Positions 1 through 9,305 are shown, counted from the stretch's first letter. The stretch: 64,000 bases of DNA from Irineochytrium annulatum (GCA_027600665.1 JADGJL010000001.1:1-64000), one strand, 5' to 3'. Notes: generated by a model not told the origin, from the sequence alone. Numbers and translations: made by a program.

Positions 1-52
1 ATATGTAATTTAATCTTAAAAATTTTTTATTTAATTTTATTATCTTTTCATA

Positions 53-78
53 CAAAAAAGCAGCCCTACTGGACTGCC
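53..78 (-). terminator. Terminator after cotJC
   Basis: A seven-pair stem with one internal mismatch (60-66 with 71-77) and a four-base loop is followed on the minus strand by a run of six T. It lies 26 bases after the cotJC stop and fits a rho-independent terminator of the cotJ operon. Confidence 0.7.
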
Positions 79-103
79 AGACTTCTGCCTCGATATTAAA
101 TAT

Positions 104-673
104 TCAGAAAATTTTCTTTGTGTCCCGATCGTCTTTCAAAATCTCCACGGCTTCCCGGAACCTTAACGAATGCACGATTTCCCGCTCCCGCAGAAACTTC
201 AGACTATCCTGCAGATCCACGTCATCGGTCAGATCGATTAACCATTGATATGTAGCCCGGGCTTTCTCTTCTGCTGCAATATCCTCGTACAAATCCGCGA
301 TTGGATCTCCCTTTGAAGCAATGTATGCTGCAGTAAAAGGTACACCTGAGGAATTCGTGTAAAATAAAGCAGAATCACGCTGAGCATAATTAGGACCGAG
401 TCCTGCTTCCTCTAGTTGCTCCACTGACGCGTCCTTTGTTAACTTGTAGATCATGGTGGCAATCATCTCAAGGTGAGCAAATTCCTCTGTGCCTATGTCG
501 TTCAGCAGCCCGATTATTTTGTCCGGAATGGTATACCGCTGGTTCAAGTACCGCAGAGCTGCTGCCAGCTCACCGTCCGCTCCTCCATATTGTTCAGCCA
601 GCAATTTTGCCATATGAGGATCACATTTACTAACCCGAACAGGATACTGCAATTTTTTCTCATACACCCACAT
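104..673 (-). CDS. cotJC: Spore coat protein CotJC, manganese-catalase family
   Basis: This 189-residue protein matches CotJC, an inner spore-coat protein of the ferritin-like manganese-catalase superfamily. The expected di-metal ligands are visible: E35, an E-x2-H pair at E64/H67, E135 or E136, and H168. A clear Shine-Dalgarno (AAAGGAGGG) precedes the ATG. It is the last gene of cotJA-cotJB-cotJC, with about 95 bases between it and cotJB. In Bacillus the operon is made in the mother cell during sporulation. Whether this copy has catalase activity cannot be read from sequence, but the ligand set looks complete. Confidence 0.93.
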   Translation of the reverse strand: MWVYEKKLQYPVRVSKCDPHMAKLLAEQYGGADGELAAALRYLNQRYTIPDKIIGLLNDIGTEEFAHLEMIATMIYKLTKDASVEQLEEAGLGPNYAQRDSALFYTNSSGVPFTAAYIASKGDPIADLYEDIAAEEKARATYQWLIDLTDDVDLQDSLKFLREREIVHSLRFREAVEILKDDRDTKKIF

Positions 674-767
674 GCAGAGCCCTCCTTTTTGAATAAAATC
701 GAAATTGCTGGCATGTTCCCCGAGTCCCCGGCTTTACAAATTTGCACGGAAACCCGAGGGGATTATT

Positions 768-1043
768 TCACACCTGCCATGGCCACGGTGTCTGAGACCA
801 CTCCCAAGGATATTTGGAGAATGCATGACCAAAGTTCATCAGCGGTCCATACAATTGTTGAAATTCATGTGCAACTCTCATGCGCTCCTGACTGAATTTG
901 TTATACTGTTCAATACTCTGAAAATCACCCGGATGGGTGTCCAGATACAGATTCAGCTCAACTAATACAAAGTCCAGTGCCTGGAGCTCCTCTAACAGCT
1001 CGTAGTACCTTGCATCACAGGCTTTGGGTACTTCAGGCTCCAT
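768..1043 (-). CDS. cotJB: Spore coat protein CotJB
   Basis: A 91-residue protein of the CotJB family, with the typical N-terminal helical pair (YYELLEELQALDFVLVELNL) and an aromatic Trp/Pro-rich C-terminus ending in WSQTPWPWQV. Its start overlaps the end of cotJA by 11 bases, which suggests translational coupling. In Bacillus subtilis CotJA and CotJC depend on each other for coat assembly. CotJB belongs to the same operon, and its biochemical role is not established. Confidence 0.9.
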   Translation of the reverse strand: MEPEVPKACDARYYELLEELQALDFVLVELNLYLDTHPGDFQSIEQYNKFSQERMRVAHEFQQLYGPLMNFGHAFSKYPWEWSQTPWPWQV

Positions 1044-1272
1044 CCGACTCCACCTTCCTCCCTTTCGATCTCGCTGGTGTATAAGGGCTGTATAATGCAG
1101 GCCACAACGTTCCGATTCTTAAGGCTTCTGCCGGGCTGTACTGAGGCCAGCCCATAGGTTGAAACGGAATGAATAATTGCGGAGGAACCAGATACGTTCG
1201 AATCTTTACGGGTGGACAAGGATCAAACGGTCCCACAAATGGGACATAGGCTCGAAGCTGTGGATCTTTCAC
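1033..1272 (-). CDS. cotJA: Spore coat associated protein CotJA
   Basis: A 79-residue Pro- and aromatic-rich protein (motifs VPFVGPFDPCPP, PPQLFIPFQPMGW) of the CotJA family, the first gene of the cotJ operon. The start is a GTG at 1272 with an AAAGGAGAG ribosome site seven to eight bases upstream. Upstream on the minus strand there is a CATATAAA element that could be a mother-cell sigma-E -10 box, but I could not assign a convincing -35, so sporulation control here rests on family knowledge. Confidence 0.88.
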   Translation of the reverse strand: MKDPQLRAYVPFVGPFDPCPPVKIRTYLVPPQLFIPFQPMGWPQYSPAEALRIGTLWPALYSPYTPARSKGRKVESDGA

Positions 1273-1390
1273 AGAATAACTCTCCTTTCTGCATGTTTAT
1301 ATGCACTCAACGTACCTTTAAAACAATTGCTTCCGTCTCTATATCCATATGTTTCAGGTCGGCAAGTTAATCCCCTTTTAACTGACACAT

Positions 1391-1434
1391 CAAAAAAACC
1401 TCTGAAAGTCCACCATAAGGCGTTCCTTCAGAGG
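1391..1434 (-). terminator. Terminator after the CorC-type gene
   Basis: Ten-base stem (1399-1408 with 1425-1434, one mismatch) followed on the minus strand by seven T. It ends the transcript of the HlyC/CorC gene, just before the promoter region of cotJA. Confidence 0.8.
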
Positions 1435-1439
1435 TCAAT

Positions 1440-2795
1440 TTAGTGTGTTGACTGATCTTCTTCCGTATTCATGTCTTGTGGGACAGATTGCTTATACACT
1501 CGAACCCGGGTGATTCGTAAGCGAGTGGCTTCTTCCACTTCAAAAACGTACCCATTAAGCTCCTGCATTTTCCCCTTGGCCGGACTGCCTCCAAGCTCTT
1601 TAAACAGCCATCCACCAATCGTATCTACTTCCTCATCCTCAATGATGGCCCCAGTCCACTTATGAACTTCTTCAATAAGCGATCGACCATCAATGGAGAA
1701 TGAATCGCCGGTGCGTTCCATATGCGGACGCTCATCCTCAAACTCGTCATACAAGTCTCCAACGATCTCTTCCAGAATTTCTTCCGCGGTCAGTAATCCA
1801 GCTGTGCCCCCATACTCATCCACGACCAGGGTCATCTGAGAATGTTTCTTCTGCATCATCCGCAATACCTGGCTAATCTCCATGGATTCGGGAACGTTCA
1901 AGATGGGACGGACAAGCGAAGCCAGATCACGTTGCTGCTCCGGGTCAGCCAGCAGCAGGTCTGTGATATGGATAAACCCTATAATCTCATCCTTGTCTTC
2001 TACTGCCACAGGATACCGGGAATGTTTGGTTGCATTAATAATCTCCAGATTTTCCTCCAAAGACATGTGGGTATACAAACAATCCATATCCGTACGAGGC
2101 AGCATGACTTCACGTGCAAGCATATCGGAGAAGTCAAAGATGTTATCCATCAGTTTGATCTCATCCTTATCAATGACCCCACTTTTGGCACTCTGCTTCA
2201 TCAGTATACGAAGCTCATCTTCTGAGTGAGCTTCTCCTTCACTGGCAGGTTCGATACCTGCCAGACGCAGCAATGCATTGGCCGATACATTCAGTACCCA
2301 GATGAACGGAAAGAAAATTTTGTAGAACAACAGCAAAGGTGCAGATAAGAACAATGCCACACCGTCTGTTTTTTGAATCGCAAGTGATTTAGGGGCGAGC
2401 TCACCCAGAACAATATGCAGAAATGTAATGATACAAAAACCAATAATGACCGACACGGTCGAAATAAGTCCTGCATCTCCTACACCAAGTTTAAACATGA
2501 GTGGCTCAACGAGCAATTCCGAAATGGCCGGTTCTCCCAGCCACCCAAGTCCGAGCGATGTCAGCGTAATCCCGAACTGAGTTGCCGATAGATAGGAATC
2601 CAGTTTACTATTCACCTTCAATGCGTAACCAGCCATACTTTTTCCTTCACTCTGTAATTGAGTTAAGCGTGTCTGCCTTACTTTCACAAGCGAAAATTCT
2701 GCTGCAACAAATACGCCATTCAAAAATACGAGCAAAAAGACACAGACCAGATTAAATACTAGCTGCCCAAGATGAAACTCGGTATGAATATCCAA
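1440..2795 (-). CDS. HlyC/CorC (CNNM-like) membrane protein with CBS pair
   Basis: 451 residues with the three-part layout of the hemolysin/CorC family. An N-terminal DUF21 membrane domain with about four hydrophobic segments (residues 10-190) is followed by a CBS pair (about 210-340, motifs MLPRTDMDCL and LVVDEYGGTAGLLT) and a C-terminal CorC_HlyC domain (about 355-440, DTIGGWLFKELG). Members are linked to magnesium or cobalt transport or efflux, but substrates are mostly untested. The start is a TTG at 2795 with AGGGGAG eight bases upstream. It is transcribed alone, with its own terminator. The hemolysin name is historical and does not imply a toxin. Confidence 0.88.
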   Translation of the reverse strand: MDIHTEFHLGQLVFNLVCVFLLVFLNGVFVAAEFSLVKVRQTRLTQLQSEGKSMAGYALKVNSKLDSYLSATQFGITLTSLGLGWLGEPAISELLVEPLMFKLGVGDAGLISTVSVIIGFCIITFLHIVLGELAPKSLAIQKTDGVALFLSAPLLLFYKIFFPFIWVLNVSANALLRLAGIEPASEGEAHSEDELRILMKQSAKSGVIDKDEIKLMDNIFDFSDMLAREVMLPRTDMDCLYTHMSLEENLEIINATKHSRYPVAVEDKDEIIGFIHITDLLLADPEQQRDLASLVRPILNVPESMEISQVLRMMQKKHSQMTLVVDEYGGTAGLLTAEEILEEIVGDLYDEFEDERPHMERTGDSFSIDGRSLIEEVHKWTGAIIEDEEVDTIGGWLFKELGGSPAKGKMQELNGYVFEVEEATRLRITRVRVYKQSVPQDMNTEEDQSTH

Positions 2796-2841
2796 GTTGA
2801 AACTCCCCTTTTCTATCTATTTCAGGAATACACCTGGAATA

Positions 2842-3978
2842 TCAACGTGTGATGGCCTTTCTGGATTTGAAATCCACACCTTTGTAATACATATCCGCTA
2901 CGAGCAGGTTTGGCCCGCAACAGGATGCGATATCACAATGGCAGTTAACCGTCTGATTGAGCGGATGTTCCGCTGACCACTCATGGAACACCTCATCCAG
3001 CTTACGATCACGAATGTTGCCAAACGCCGGGATATCAGCAAAATCCGTCACATACACATTGCCTGTAAACATGTTGACGTTCACACGGTTGCGTCCGTCC
3101 GGATCGTTACGTACCGTCACATTTGGCTCGCTGTACAGTCGGTTAATCAATTCCCGATCCTGCTCAGCTGCACTGCATGCGAAGAATGGCAATGTCCCGA
3201 AGAGCATCCACATATCCTTGTCACGCACATCAAGCAAACGATGAATCGCCGCTCTCATATGGTCCAGTGATAACACAGGCAACGACGAAGCAAAGTTCGA
3301 GTTATACATCGGATGCACTTCATGGCGAACGCAGCCCATCTCACGAATCAATTGATGAATACCATCCAGCTTGTCATGCGTACGGAAGTTAATCATTGAC
3401 TCCGCAGAGATAAACATGCCTGCTTCACTCAGTTTGCGGGAATTCTCAATCATTTTCTCATACATCTTCACCGCTACTTCACGTTTTACAGGTCTGCCAC
3501 TATTTGCAAATCCGACTTGATGGAAATCGTCAGCATTCAGGTAGTTGAATGAGATATGCATAACGTCCAGATACGGTAAAAGCTGCTCATACCGGCTGAT
3601 ATCCAATGTCAAATTCGAATTAATCTGGGAACGAATTCCACGTTCCTTGGCATATTTGAGCAGTGGGATGATCATTTCATCCACTGTTTTCTGGCTAAAG
3701 CTTGGCTCGCCACCCGTCAGACTAATCGTCTGCAGATGCTCCACTTCATCCAATCGTTTCAGCATCAGAGGAAGCGGTAGAGCCGGTGCTTCGCGCATCG
3801 TAAGCATATCTCCCACAGCACAATGCTCACACCTCATATTACACAAATGTGTCACAGTCATTTCTACACTGGTCAGCACATGGCGTCCATATGTACGCAG
3901 AGAGCCGATCGGATCCCACGGATCATTGGTCGGCGATAAAGGCATCGGTTGTACCGATCCTGAGTTTAGCATGGTCAT
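2842..3978 (-). CDS. yfkAB: Radical SAM protein of the YfkAB type (CxCxxxxC family)
   Basis: 378 residues. The radical SAM iron-sulfur motif CxxxCxxC is present near residue 47 (CNMRCEHC) and the SAM-binding GGE motif follows (SLTGGEPS). The C-terminus carries the second cluster motif that names the family, C-x-C-x4-C, within NCHCDIASCC. In B. subtilis yfkA and yfkB are treated as one fused reading frame, as here. The reaction is unknown to me. The start ATG at 3978 follows AAGGTGAAG. The gene stands alone, so context does not help assign a substrate. Confidence 0.85.
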   Translation of the reverse strand: MTMLNSGSVQPMPLSPTNDPWDPIGSLRTYGRHVLTSVEMTVTHLCNMRCEHCAVGDMLTMREAPALPLPLMLKRLDEVEHLQTISLTGGEPSFSQKTVDEMIIPLLKYAKERGIRSQINSNLTLDISRYEQLLPYLDVMHISFNYLNADDFHQVGFANSGRPVKREVAVKMYEKMIENSRKLSEAGMFISAESMINFRTHDKLDGIHQLIREMGCVRHEVHPMYNSNFASSLPVLSLDHMRAAIHRLLDVRDKDMWMLFGTLPFFACSAAEQDRELINRLYSEPNVTVRNDPDGRNRVNVNMFTGNVYVTDFADIPAFGNIRDRKLDEVFHEWSAEHPLNQTVNCHCDIASCCGPNLLVADMYYKGVDFKSRKAITR

Positions 3979-4198
3979 TGTTCTTCACCTTATTCCTTTT
4001 ATTAACCTAAAAAGTTTTATTTACATCATACCTTGTGTTTCTCTTTTTGGAGTTATCTTTTATCATAGCACAATTTTGAATGCTCCGGCATACGTAGACC
4101 CTGTCCATTACATGACAAAAAACGCTCAGGCAACTCTGGACCGAATCACGAAACGGCCCCGATATTACGACATGAGCGCTAATCATCTTTCTAGTTGT

Positions 4199-5320
4199 TC
4201 AGCTTTGCACCTGTTCACTTTGGGCCGCAGATGGTATATCCTCCACACCCTCTACACCTGTGATCATCACAGACAGAGCTGTCAGCAGGTTAATTTCGTA
4301 AGGCGAAGATAAAGTCTGGCCGTCCGCATCTTTTAGAACACGGATCAGCGGACGTTGGGGAACACGTGAATGAATGGATGCAACTACCCCAACCTCTCCC
4401 GTACTGAGCTTAACTGAAAGACCTACTGGGTATATGGCTACACAATCCCTGAACTTCTCCAGCATCCGTTGTTCGTACAGGGTCCCTGAACCAGTGTACA
4501 GAACCTCGACAGCCTGATGCGGCAATAAGGCTTGCTTGTACACCCGATTCGTCGTCATGGCATCATAGGAATCAGCAAGCGCAATCCACTTGGCATATTC
4601 GTGAATTTCTTTGTCTTTCAACCCAAATGGATATCCGCTACCATCAATTCGTTCATGGTGCTGCAATGCACAATGCGCAGATAGAAGCGGTATGCCTGGT
4701 TCATCTTTGAGAATACGGTGTCCGTATGTAGTGTGCTGCTGAATGATTTTAAATTCCTCGTCACTCAATCTGGAGGGTTTGTGCAGGATCTCAGGTGCAA
4801 TCTGTGTCTTGCCGATATCATGCAACAAGGCGCCCAGACCAATCTCCATTAATTGCTGGCGTGTGTAACCCGAAGCGACACCAAGAACCAATGTGTACAC
4901 ACATACATTCAGAGAATGGTTATACAGGTCAAAATCACTGGAATTCATGTCCATCAGCATAATCATGGCTTCCTTCTGACTGCCGATGTCTTCCAGAATG
5001 GCATTCATCACACCACTAAGCGCTTTACCGAAATGAGGAATCTGATTTTTGGTTTTTAGTCCTGACATACTCTGAAATTGCTGCTTGATCTCTACCAATG
5101 CCTTCCTCTTGGTCTCTTCCTGCAACATATCAGGAACGATGATATCCTCAGTCGCAGCATCTTTGATATACACATAACCAACCCCGAGATCTTTGAGCCG
5201 CCCAATCAATCGACTGGTTAGCTCTACATCCTCACTAAGTAATACCAGGCCTTCTTCACTATAAATTCGTTTCCCCAGCTTCATGCCAGGCTGCAATAGG
5301 TTTATATGTACTAAACGCAC
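4199..5320 (-). CDS. HD-GYP domain protein, probable cyclic-di-GMP phosphodiesterase
   Basis: 373 residues. A short N-terminal domain (MRLVHINLLQPGMKLG type) precedes an HD-GYP domain with the full signature: HDIGK, the HKP motif, HHERIDGSGYP and ALADSYDAMTTNR. HD-GYP enzymes hydrolyse cyclic-di-GMP to GMP or pGpG, and all expected metal-binding His and Asp residues are visible. There is no membrane segment, so it should be cytoplasmic. The start is GTG at 5320 after GGGAGAGG. It lies 72 bases downstream of yunD on the same strand and may be co-transcribed. The protein is a clear paralogue of the product of 7813-8862, sharing the N-terminal domain as well as the catalytic core. Confidence 0.9.
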   Translation of the reverse strand: MRLVHINLLQPGMKLGKRIYSEEGLVLLSEDVELTSRLIGRLKDLGVGYVYIKDAATEDIIVPDMLQEETKRKALVEIKQQFQSMSGLKTKNQIPHFGKALSGVMNAILEDIGSQKEAMIMLMDMNSSDFDLYNHSLNVCVYTLVLGVASGYTRQQLMEIGLGALLHDIGKTQIAPEILHKPSRLSDEEFKIIQQHTTYGHRILKDEPGIPLLSAHCALQHHERIDGSGYPFGLKDKEIHEYAKWIALADSYDAMTTNRVYKQALLPHQAVEVLYTGSGTLYEQRMLEKFRDCVAIYPVGLSVKLSTGEVGVVASIHSRVPQRPLIRVLKDADGQTLSSPYEINLLTALSVMITGVEGVEDIPSAAQSEQVQS

Positions 5321-5392
5321 AGCCTATCCTCTCCCGCTCCGTAGATGTAATTACCACTAGCCGCCGCTTCAGCAGAAGGCAAGTCCTTTAAT

Positions 5393-6823
5393 TTAGCTTT
5401 GATGCCAGCGGGCTCGCAGGCTGTCGTCCAGAGCCCCTGGTCGTTTAATTTCCGTTTCCAGCAGATCGCGTATGAATTCGGGAAGATGATAGAGCGTACG
5501 GGTTCCATGAGCCAGAGGAGGATACCCGACATTGAACGTAAACATGTCCAGTGTTCCAACGATATACTCACACTGTTCGTCCATAGGCTCCCCATTAATG
5601 GATATGGTCTGGATCTTCTCATAGGCAGGCGCATGCGGATTGTATTGAACTTCCATTCCATCCATACATAACGTACCTAGAATTTGACCACGAAAACCAA
5701 AGCCGACAATAGGCTTACCTGAAAATTCATCCAACAAGGACTGTTCAAGTGCTTCACGAATATGACTTCCACTCAAGCATATTGTACAAGCATTTATAGG
5801 AGATGGACATAGGGAATGCAACATTCCTTTTGTAATATTACCTTGTGGAAGATCTCCGAGAAGCTGACCTGCATTCACCAACGATAGCTGTGCCCCCGTG
5901 AAATGACGAACAGCTTGTGCAAGCAATGTTGCTAGCGGCGATTCCCGGTCATACGCGATGGGCAGTACCCGGTCTGTTATCACTGCCGTCTGATTAAGTG
6001 CCCTTTCGGCTTCCGCACGATCCGTAGCGATTGCCAGCGCGACCTGATCATCCAGTAATATACTCTTGGCAGCCATACAACCGCTACTTACCAGTTGAAG
6101 AGGTTCTCCCCCGCTTGTTCGTTCCAGAACCACTTTCCCAAGCCATTGTCCAAATTTCCCAGCTGCGCCCAGCACGGTCTGGCCTATGACTAATGGTTCT
6201 TCTAGAACATGATGGGTATGTCCACCGAGAATAACATCAATTCCAGTGATCTGCTCCGCCAGTCTCCGATCTGTGGAAAGTCCCAGATGTGAAAGAATAA
6301 CCACCACATCCACTTCATCACGTAACGATTCTACTTGAGCACTTAGTGACTCCAGAGGGTCCAGAACATCCCACCCAAGAAGTTCGTAAAACGTGATGAA
6401 AGGCGCAGTTGCCCCCAGCAGACCAATGCGAAATGGACCTTTCTCCACAATCAGAGAAGGCTTCATCCAGACTGGCGGAAGGCCAGTGTCTTGCTCCACA
6501 ACATTACCGCATACCACAGGACACAGAAGGCCAGCGTAGGACTGCGCGAGCTGATCTGGCGTAAACGTGAGTCCTTCGTTGTTACCGATTGTAATGGCAT
6601 CGTAGCCCGTCAGGTTAATAACATCAACATTAGCCGTACCCAGTGTTCCCTCTGTTTCAACGGCCATCCGGTCCATATGATCACCGATATCCAATACAAG
6701 AAGGTTACCACCTTGGTCCCGTTCCTCATTGATCATAGCGGCGATGGTGCTCATGGAGCCAAAGTGGCTATGAATGTCATTGGTGTGTAGAATCGTTAAC
6801 GTTTGCTTCTCCCTGGTGCTCAT
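5393..6823 (-). CDS. yunD: YunD-type metallophosphatase/5'-nucleotidase
   Basis: 476 residues from the ATG at 6823, chosen over a GTG one codon earlier because AGGGGAGG lies seven bases upstream. The N-terminal calcineurin-like metallophosphatase domain shows LHTNDIHSH, DIGDHMD and an NNE motif, then LSHLG and GGHTHH. The C-terminal 5'-nucleotidase domain carries the FGFRGQILGTLCMDG and YIVGTLDMF region. No signal peptide is visible, unlike secreted UshA-type enzymes, which matches cytoplasmic YunD. The natural substrate is not certain; nucleotides or related phosphoesters are likely. It is divergent from moaX. Confidence 0.87.
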   Translation of the reverse strand: MSTREKQTLTILHTNDIHSHFGSMSTIAAMINEERDQGGNLLVLDIGDHMDRMAVETEGTLGTANVDVINLTGYDAITIGNNEGLTFTPDQLAQSYAGLLCPVVCGNVVEQDTGLPPVWMKPSLIVEKGPFRIGLLGATAPFITFYELLGWDVLDPLESLSAQVESLRDEVDVVVILSHLGLSTDRRLAEQITGIDVILGGHTHHVLEEPLVIGQTVLGAAGKFGQWLGKVVLERTSGGEPLQLVSSGCMAAKSILLDDQVALAIATDRAEAERALNQTAVITDRVLPIAYDRESPLATLLAQAVRHFTGAQLSLVNAGQLLGDLPQGNITKGMLHSLCPSPINACTICLSGSHIREALEQSLLDEFSGKPIVGFGFRGQILGTLCMDGMEVQYNPHAPAYEKIQTISINGEPMDEQCEYIVGTLDMFTFNVGYPPLAHGTRTLYHLPEFIRDLLETEIKRPGALDDSLRARWHQS

Positions 6824-6943
6824 CACACCGCCTCCCCTGCTCTTGAATAAACGTTCATTCTTCTAATGGATAAGCATAACATTTTCCACGTCGTTATGAT
6901 ATATTTAAAGGGTTTAAAGACCAAAAAGAGGTGGACCATATCC

Positions 6944-7687
6944 ATGAAATTGACAATTCAACTATTTGCAGGCATTGCTGAACGCTTAAATACATCCCTT
7001 CTGGAGTTTGAATATATTGAAGGCATTCCAACCGCTGCCGAGATAAAAGAAAAACTGAGTCTGGCTTACCCTGAGGCAGCTTCTCAGATAAGGTCATCCT
7101 TTTTGGCCGTTAACCAACAGTACGCTCCTGCCGATACTATAATTAGATCAGAAGACGAACTTGCCTTAATACCTCCAGTCTCGGGAGGCGATGGTACGGA
7201 TATATCCAATGAGCATCAATCTACTTTTCCTGAGCATCGGACGGAAGATGGCTTATTCCTGATTACAGAGTCCACCTTGTCTGTAGAAGCAACAACGGCG
7301 CTAGTGATTACCCCGAATCACGGGGCAGCTCTTACTTTTGTAGGTACGACTCGTGAAATGACTGGTGAACAGCGCACCGTCCATCTGGAGTATGAGGCCT
7401 ATGTGCCAATGGCCCTTTCTCAGATGGCGGCTATTGGTGTGGAAATCTCCGATCGATGGCCTGGTGTGTTGTGTGCAATCAGTCACCGCATTGGCAAAGT
7501 GGATGTGGCAGAGATTAGTGTAGTCATTGCCGTATCCTCACCTCATCGCAACGATTGCTATGATGCAAGCCGCTACGCCATAGAGAGACTCAAACAGACC
7601 GTTCCGATCTGGAAAAAGGAAATCTGGGAAGATGGATCAGAATGGAAGGGTCATCAATTAGGACCATGGAACCCCATGGAGAACTAA
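6944..7687 (+). CDS. Fused MoaD-MoaE molybdopterin synthase (MoaX type)
   Basis: 247 residues from the ATG at 6944, which follows AGAGGTGG; a longer upstream frame lacks this site. Residues 1-82 are a MoaD ubiquitin-fold sulfur carrier ending in the diagnostic GlyGly (PPVSGG, G81-G82). After a linker of about 20 residues, residues 105-247 are MoaE, with its PIWKKE active-site segment and the SPHR motif. Together the two subunits convert precursor Z (cPMP) to molybdopterin. The GlyGly is internal here, so the protein must either be cut after G82 or work unusually; the fused MoaX of Mycobacterium tuberculosis is reported to be cleaved there. No other moa gene is in the window. Confidence 0.9.
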   Translation: MKLTIQLFAGIAERLNTSLLEFEYIEGIPTAAEIKEKLSLAYPEAASQIRSSFLAVNQQYAPADTIIRSEDELALIPPVSGGDGTDISNEHQSTFPEHRTEDGLFLITESTLSVEATTALVITPNHGAALTFVGTTREMTGEQRTVHLEYEAYVPMALSQMAAIGVEISDRWPGVLCAISHRIGKVDVAEISVVIAVSSPHRNDCYDASRYAIERLKQTVPIWKKEIWEDGSEWKGHQLGPWNPMEN

Positions 7688-7812
7688 ACAATGAGCCTTT
7701 ACACCTTTTTAGACAGAGTGGGTTAATAGTAAATAAGTCGTTGTCAACCCATTTTTTTCTTGTTATTATAATGATATATGTCGATATTAGTCGAGGAAAA
7801 GGTGGTTTATAC

Positions 7813-8862
7813 GTGAGAGTGCATGTTACTGATCTCAAACCTGGCGACCTGTTAAAAAATGATGTATACAACAGTTCGGGTCTCCACATCCTGATGAAAG
7901 GTTCCACCCTCAGTGAAGATGACCTGTCCAAGCTGCTGCAACATGGAATCGATTACGCAGATGTAGAACATACAACATCCGACCTACACTCTGATGCACA
8001 AACCTTACCTTCCGATCAAACCCGTCTGTTAACTAATCTGTTTAACGATACGATCAAAGGTACTGAGTCTCTATTTCAACAAGCGATGGAGAAGGGTTTT
8101 ATTGATGAGACACAAGTCGATGAGATTTTGATTACCCTAACGGGACAGTTGGAAAAGCAGAAAGATGTTGTCTCCTTGTTGCTTATGCTGGACGGGGATA
8201 GTGATTATACGTATAACCATTCATTGCAAGTCGGAATGCTCGCTTTTTATATCGCCGGCTGGATGGGTTATAACCCCGAGGAATGTCTAACGGTAGCCAA
8301 AGCAGGATATCTTCATGATATTGGCAAGTCCAAGATTCCTTCTGAAATGTTACATAAACCTGGTAAATTGACCACGGAAGAATTTGACGAAATGAAGAAA
8401 CACACATTCTATGGGTACGATATCATTAAAGAATCCACGCAGGATGAAATTCTGGCAACGGTTGCTCTTCAGCATCATGAGCGCGAGGATGGAAGTGGTT
8501 ATCCCCATGGACTGCGAGGGGACGAGATCCACCCATATTCCCGTATAACGGCTGTAGCGGACGTTTACAGCGCCATGACGACCAATCGGGTGTATCAAAC
8601 CAAACAGGAACTCATCTCTGTTCTGTGTGAACTGTACAGTCTCAGTTTCGGTCAGTTAAATGGTGAAGCCACGCAGGAACTGATCAAGCACATGTTGCCT
8701 AATTTTATCGGTAAACGGGTTCTGCTCTCCACGGGTCAGACGGGACTAATTGTGATGAATAATCCTGCAGATTACTTCCGCCCACTCGTTCAGACCTCTA
8801 CGGCCTTTATTGATTTAGCGAAAGAAAGAGATATTGCTATCGTTGAGATCTATGTACAGTAA
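7813..8862 (+). CDS. HD-GYP domain protein, second paralogue
   Basis: 349 residues from the GTG at 7813, supported by AAAAGGTGG. Reading frames further upstream run into the end of moaX. The N-terminal domain opens with VTDLKPGDLL, comparable to INLLQPGMKL in the other HD-GYP protein. The catalytic core has HDIGKSKIP, HKPGKL, LQHHEREDGSGYP and AVADVYSAMTTNR, so the cyclic-di-GMP phosphodiesterase site is intact. No membrane segment is present. It is transcribed away from the paralogue at 4199-5320. Together with the GGDEF-EAL protein at 56852-59332 it gives three cyclic-di-GMP genes in the window. Confidence 0.9.
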   Translation: MRVHVTDLKPGDLLKNDVYNSSGLHILMKGSTLSEDDLSKLLQHGIDYADVEHTTSDLHSDAQTLPSDQTRLLTNLFNDTIKGTESLFQQAMEKGFIDETQVDEILITLTGQLEKQKDVVSLLLMLDGDSDYTYNHSLQVGMLAFYIAGWMGYNPEECLTVAKAGYLHDIGKSKIPSEMLHKPGKLTTEEFDEMKKHTFYGYDIIKESTQDEILATVALQHHEREDGSGYPHGLRGDEIHPYSRITAVADVYSAMTTNRVYQTKQELISVLCELYSLSFGQLNGEATQELIKHMLPNFIGKRVLLSTGQTGLIVMNNPADYFRPLVQTSTAFIDLAKERDIAIVEIYVQ

Positions 8863-8944
8863 CTGTTCATTGTACAAACATGCATACGAAGAACCAAAAA
8901 GTAGCTTAGATAGGCATAGCAAACTTAATAAGTTGATTATGACC

Positions 8945-8973
8945 AAAGGGAAGCCTTAATCGGCTTCCCTTTG
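8945..8973 (+). terminator. Terminator between HD-GYP gene and yjcZ-type gene
   Basis: A perfect 11-base stem (AAAGGGAAGCC with its complement) and a six-base loop lie between two convergent genes. The T tract is short on both strands, so it may act in both directions. Confidence 0.65.
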
Positions 8974-8998
8974 TGTATTTCTATTCGATCATATTGGA

Positions 8999-9139
8999 TT
9001 ACACGCAGAATGCTTTTGTGATGATAACCAACAGAATGAACAGTACCAGGATTGCACCCGTGTTAGTGAACATATTGTATCCACCAACGCCACCTACTCC
9101 GCCTACGTTGCCTCCACAGCCATATCCTACTTCGCTCAT
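8999..9139 (-). CDS. YjcZ-family sporulation micropeptide
   Basis: A 46-residue peptide below the size of most ORF lists. It starts MSEVGYGCGG, continues with a Gly/Val-rich stretch (GGVGGVGGY) and ends in a single hydrophobic segment of about 15 residues (GAILVLFILLVII) followed by TKAFCV. That is the layout of the YjcZ/YhzC-like membrane micropeptides that many spore formers carry in several copies. A GAGGAGGCAATC ribosome site precedes the ATG. The function is unknown. The peptide is probably inserted in a membrane during sporulation. Confidence 0.85.
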   Translation of the reverse strand: MSEVGYGCGGNVGGVGGVGGYNMFTNTGAILVLFILLVIITKAFCV

Positions 9140-9305
9140 GTGATTGCCTCCTCTTCATCAGGTATACCCTAACATATGACGTTTATCGACCTAATGAACC
9201 GGGCGAAGTGGCAACATTCCACAATTGGTTGTCTGCCTGGTTCTGCCCCGAGGATTCGAACTATTCATAAAAATAAATCCTGTCGTTCCGAATGATCTAT
9301 ATATT

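Noticed and set aside
436..965. Overlapping plus-strand ORFs of 65-140 codons opposite cotJC and cotJB
   Set aside because: They are shadows of the cotJ genes, with no ribosome sites and no recognisable products.
1440..2795. Hemolysin toxin gene
   Set aside because: The hemolysin label of this family is historical. The domains are DUF21, CBS and CorC, which point to an ion-transport-related membrane protein.
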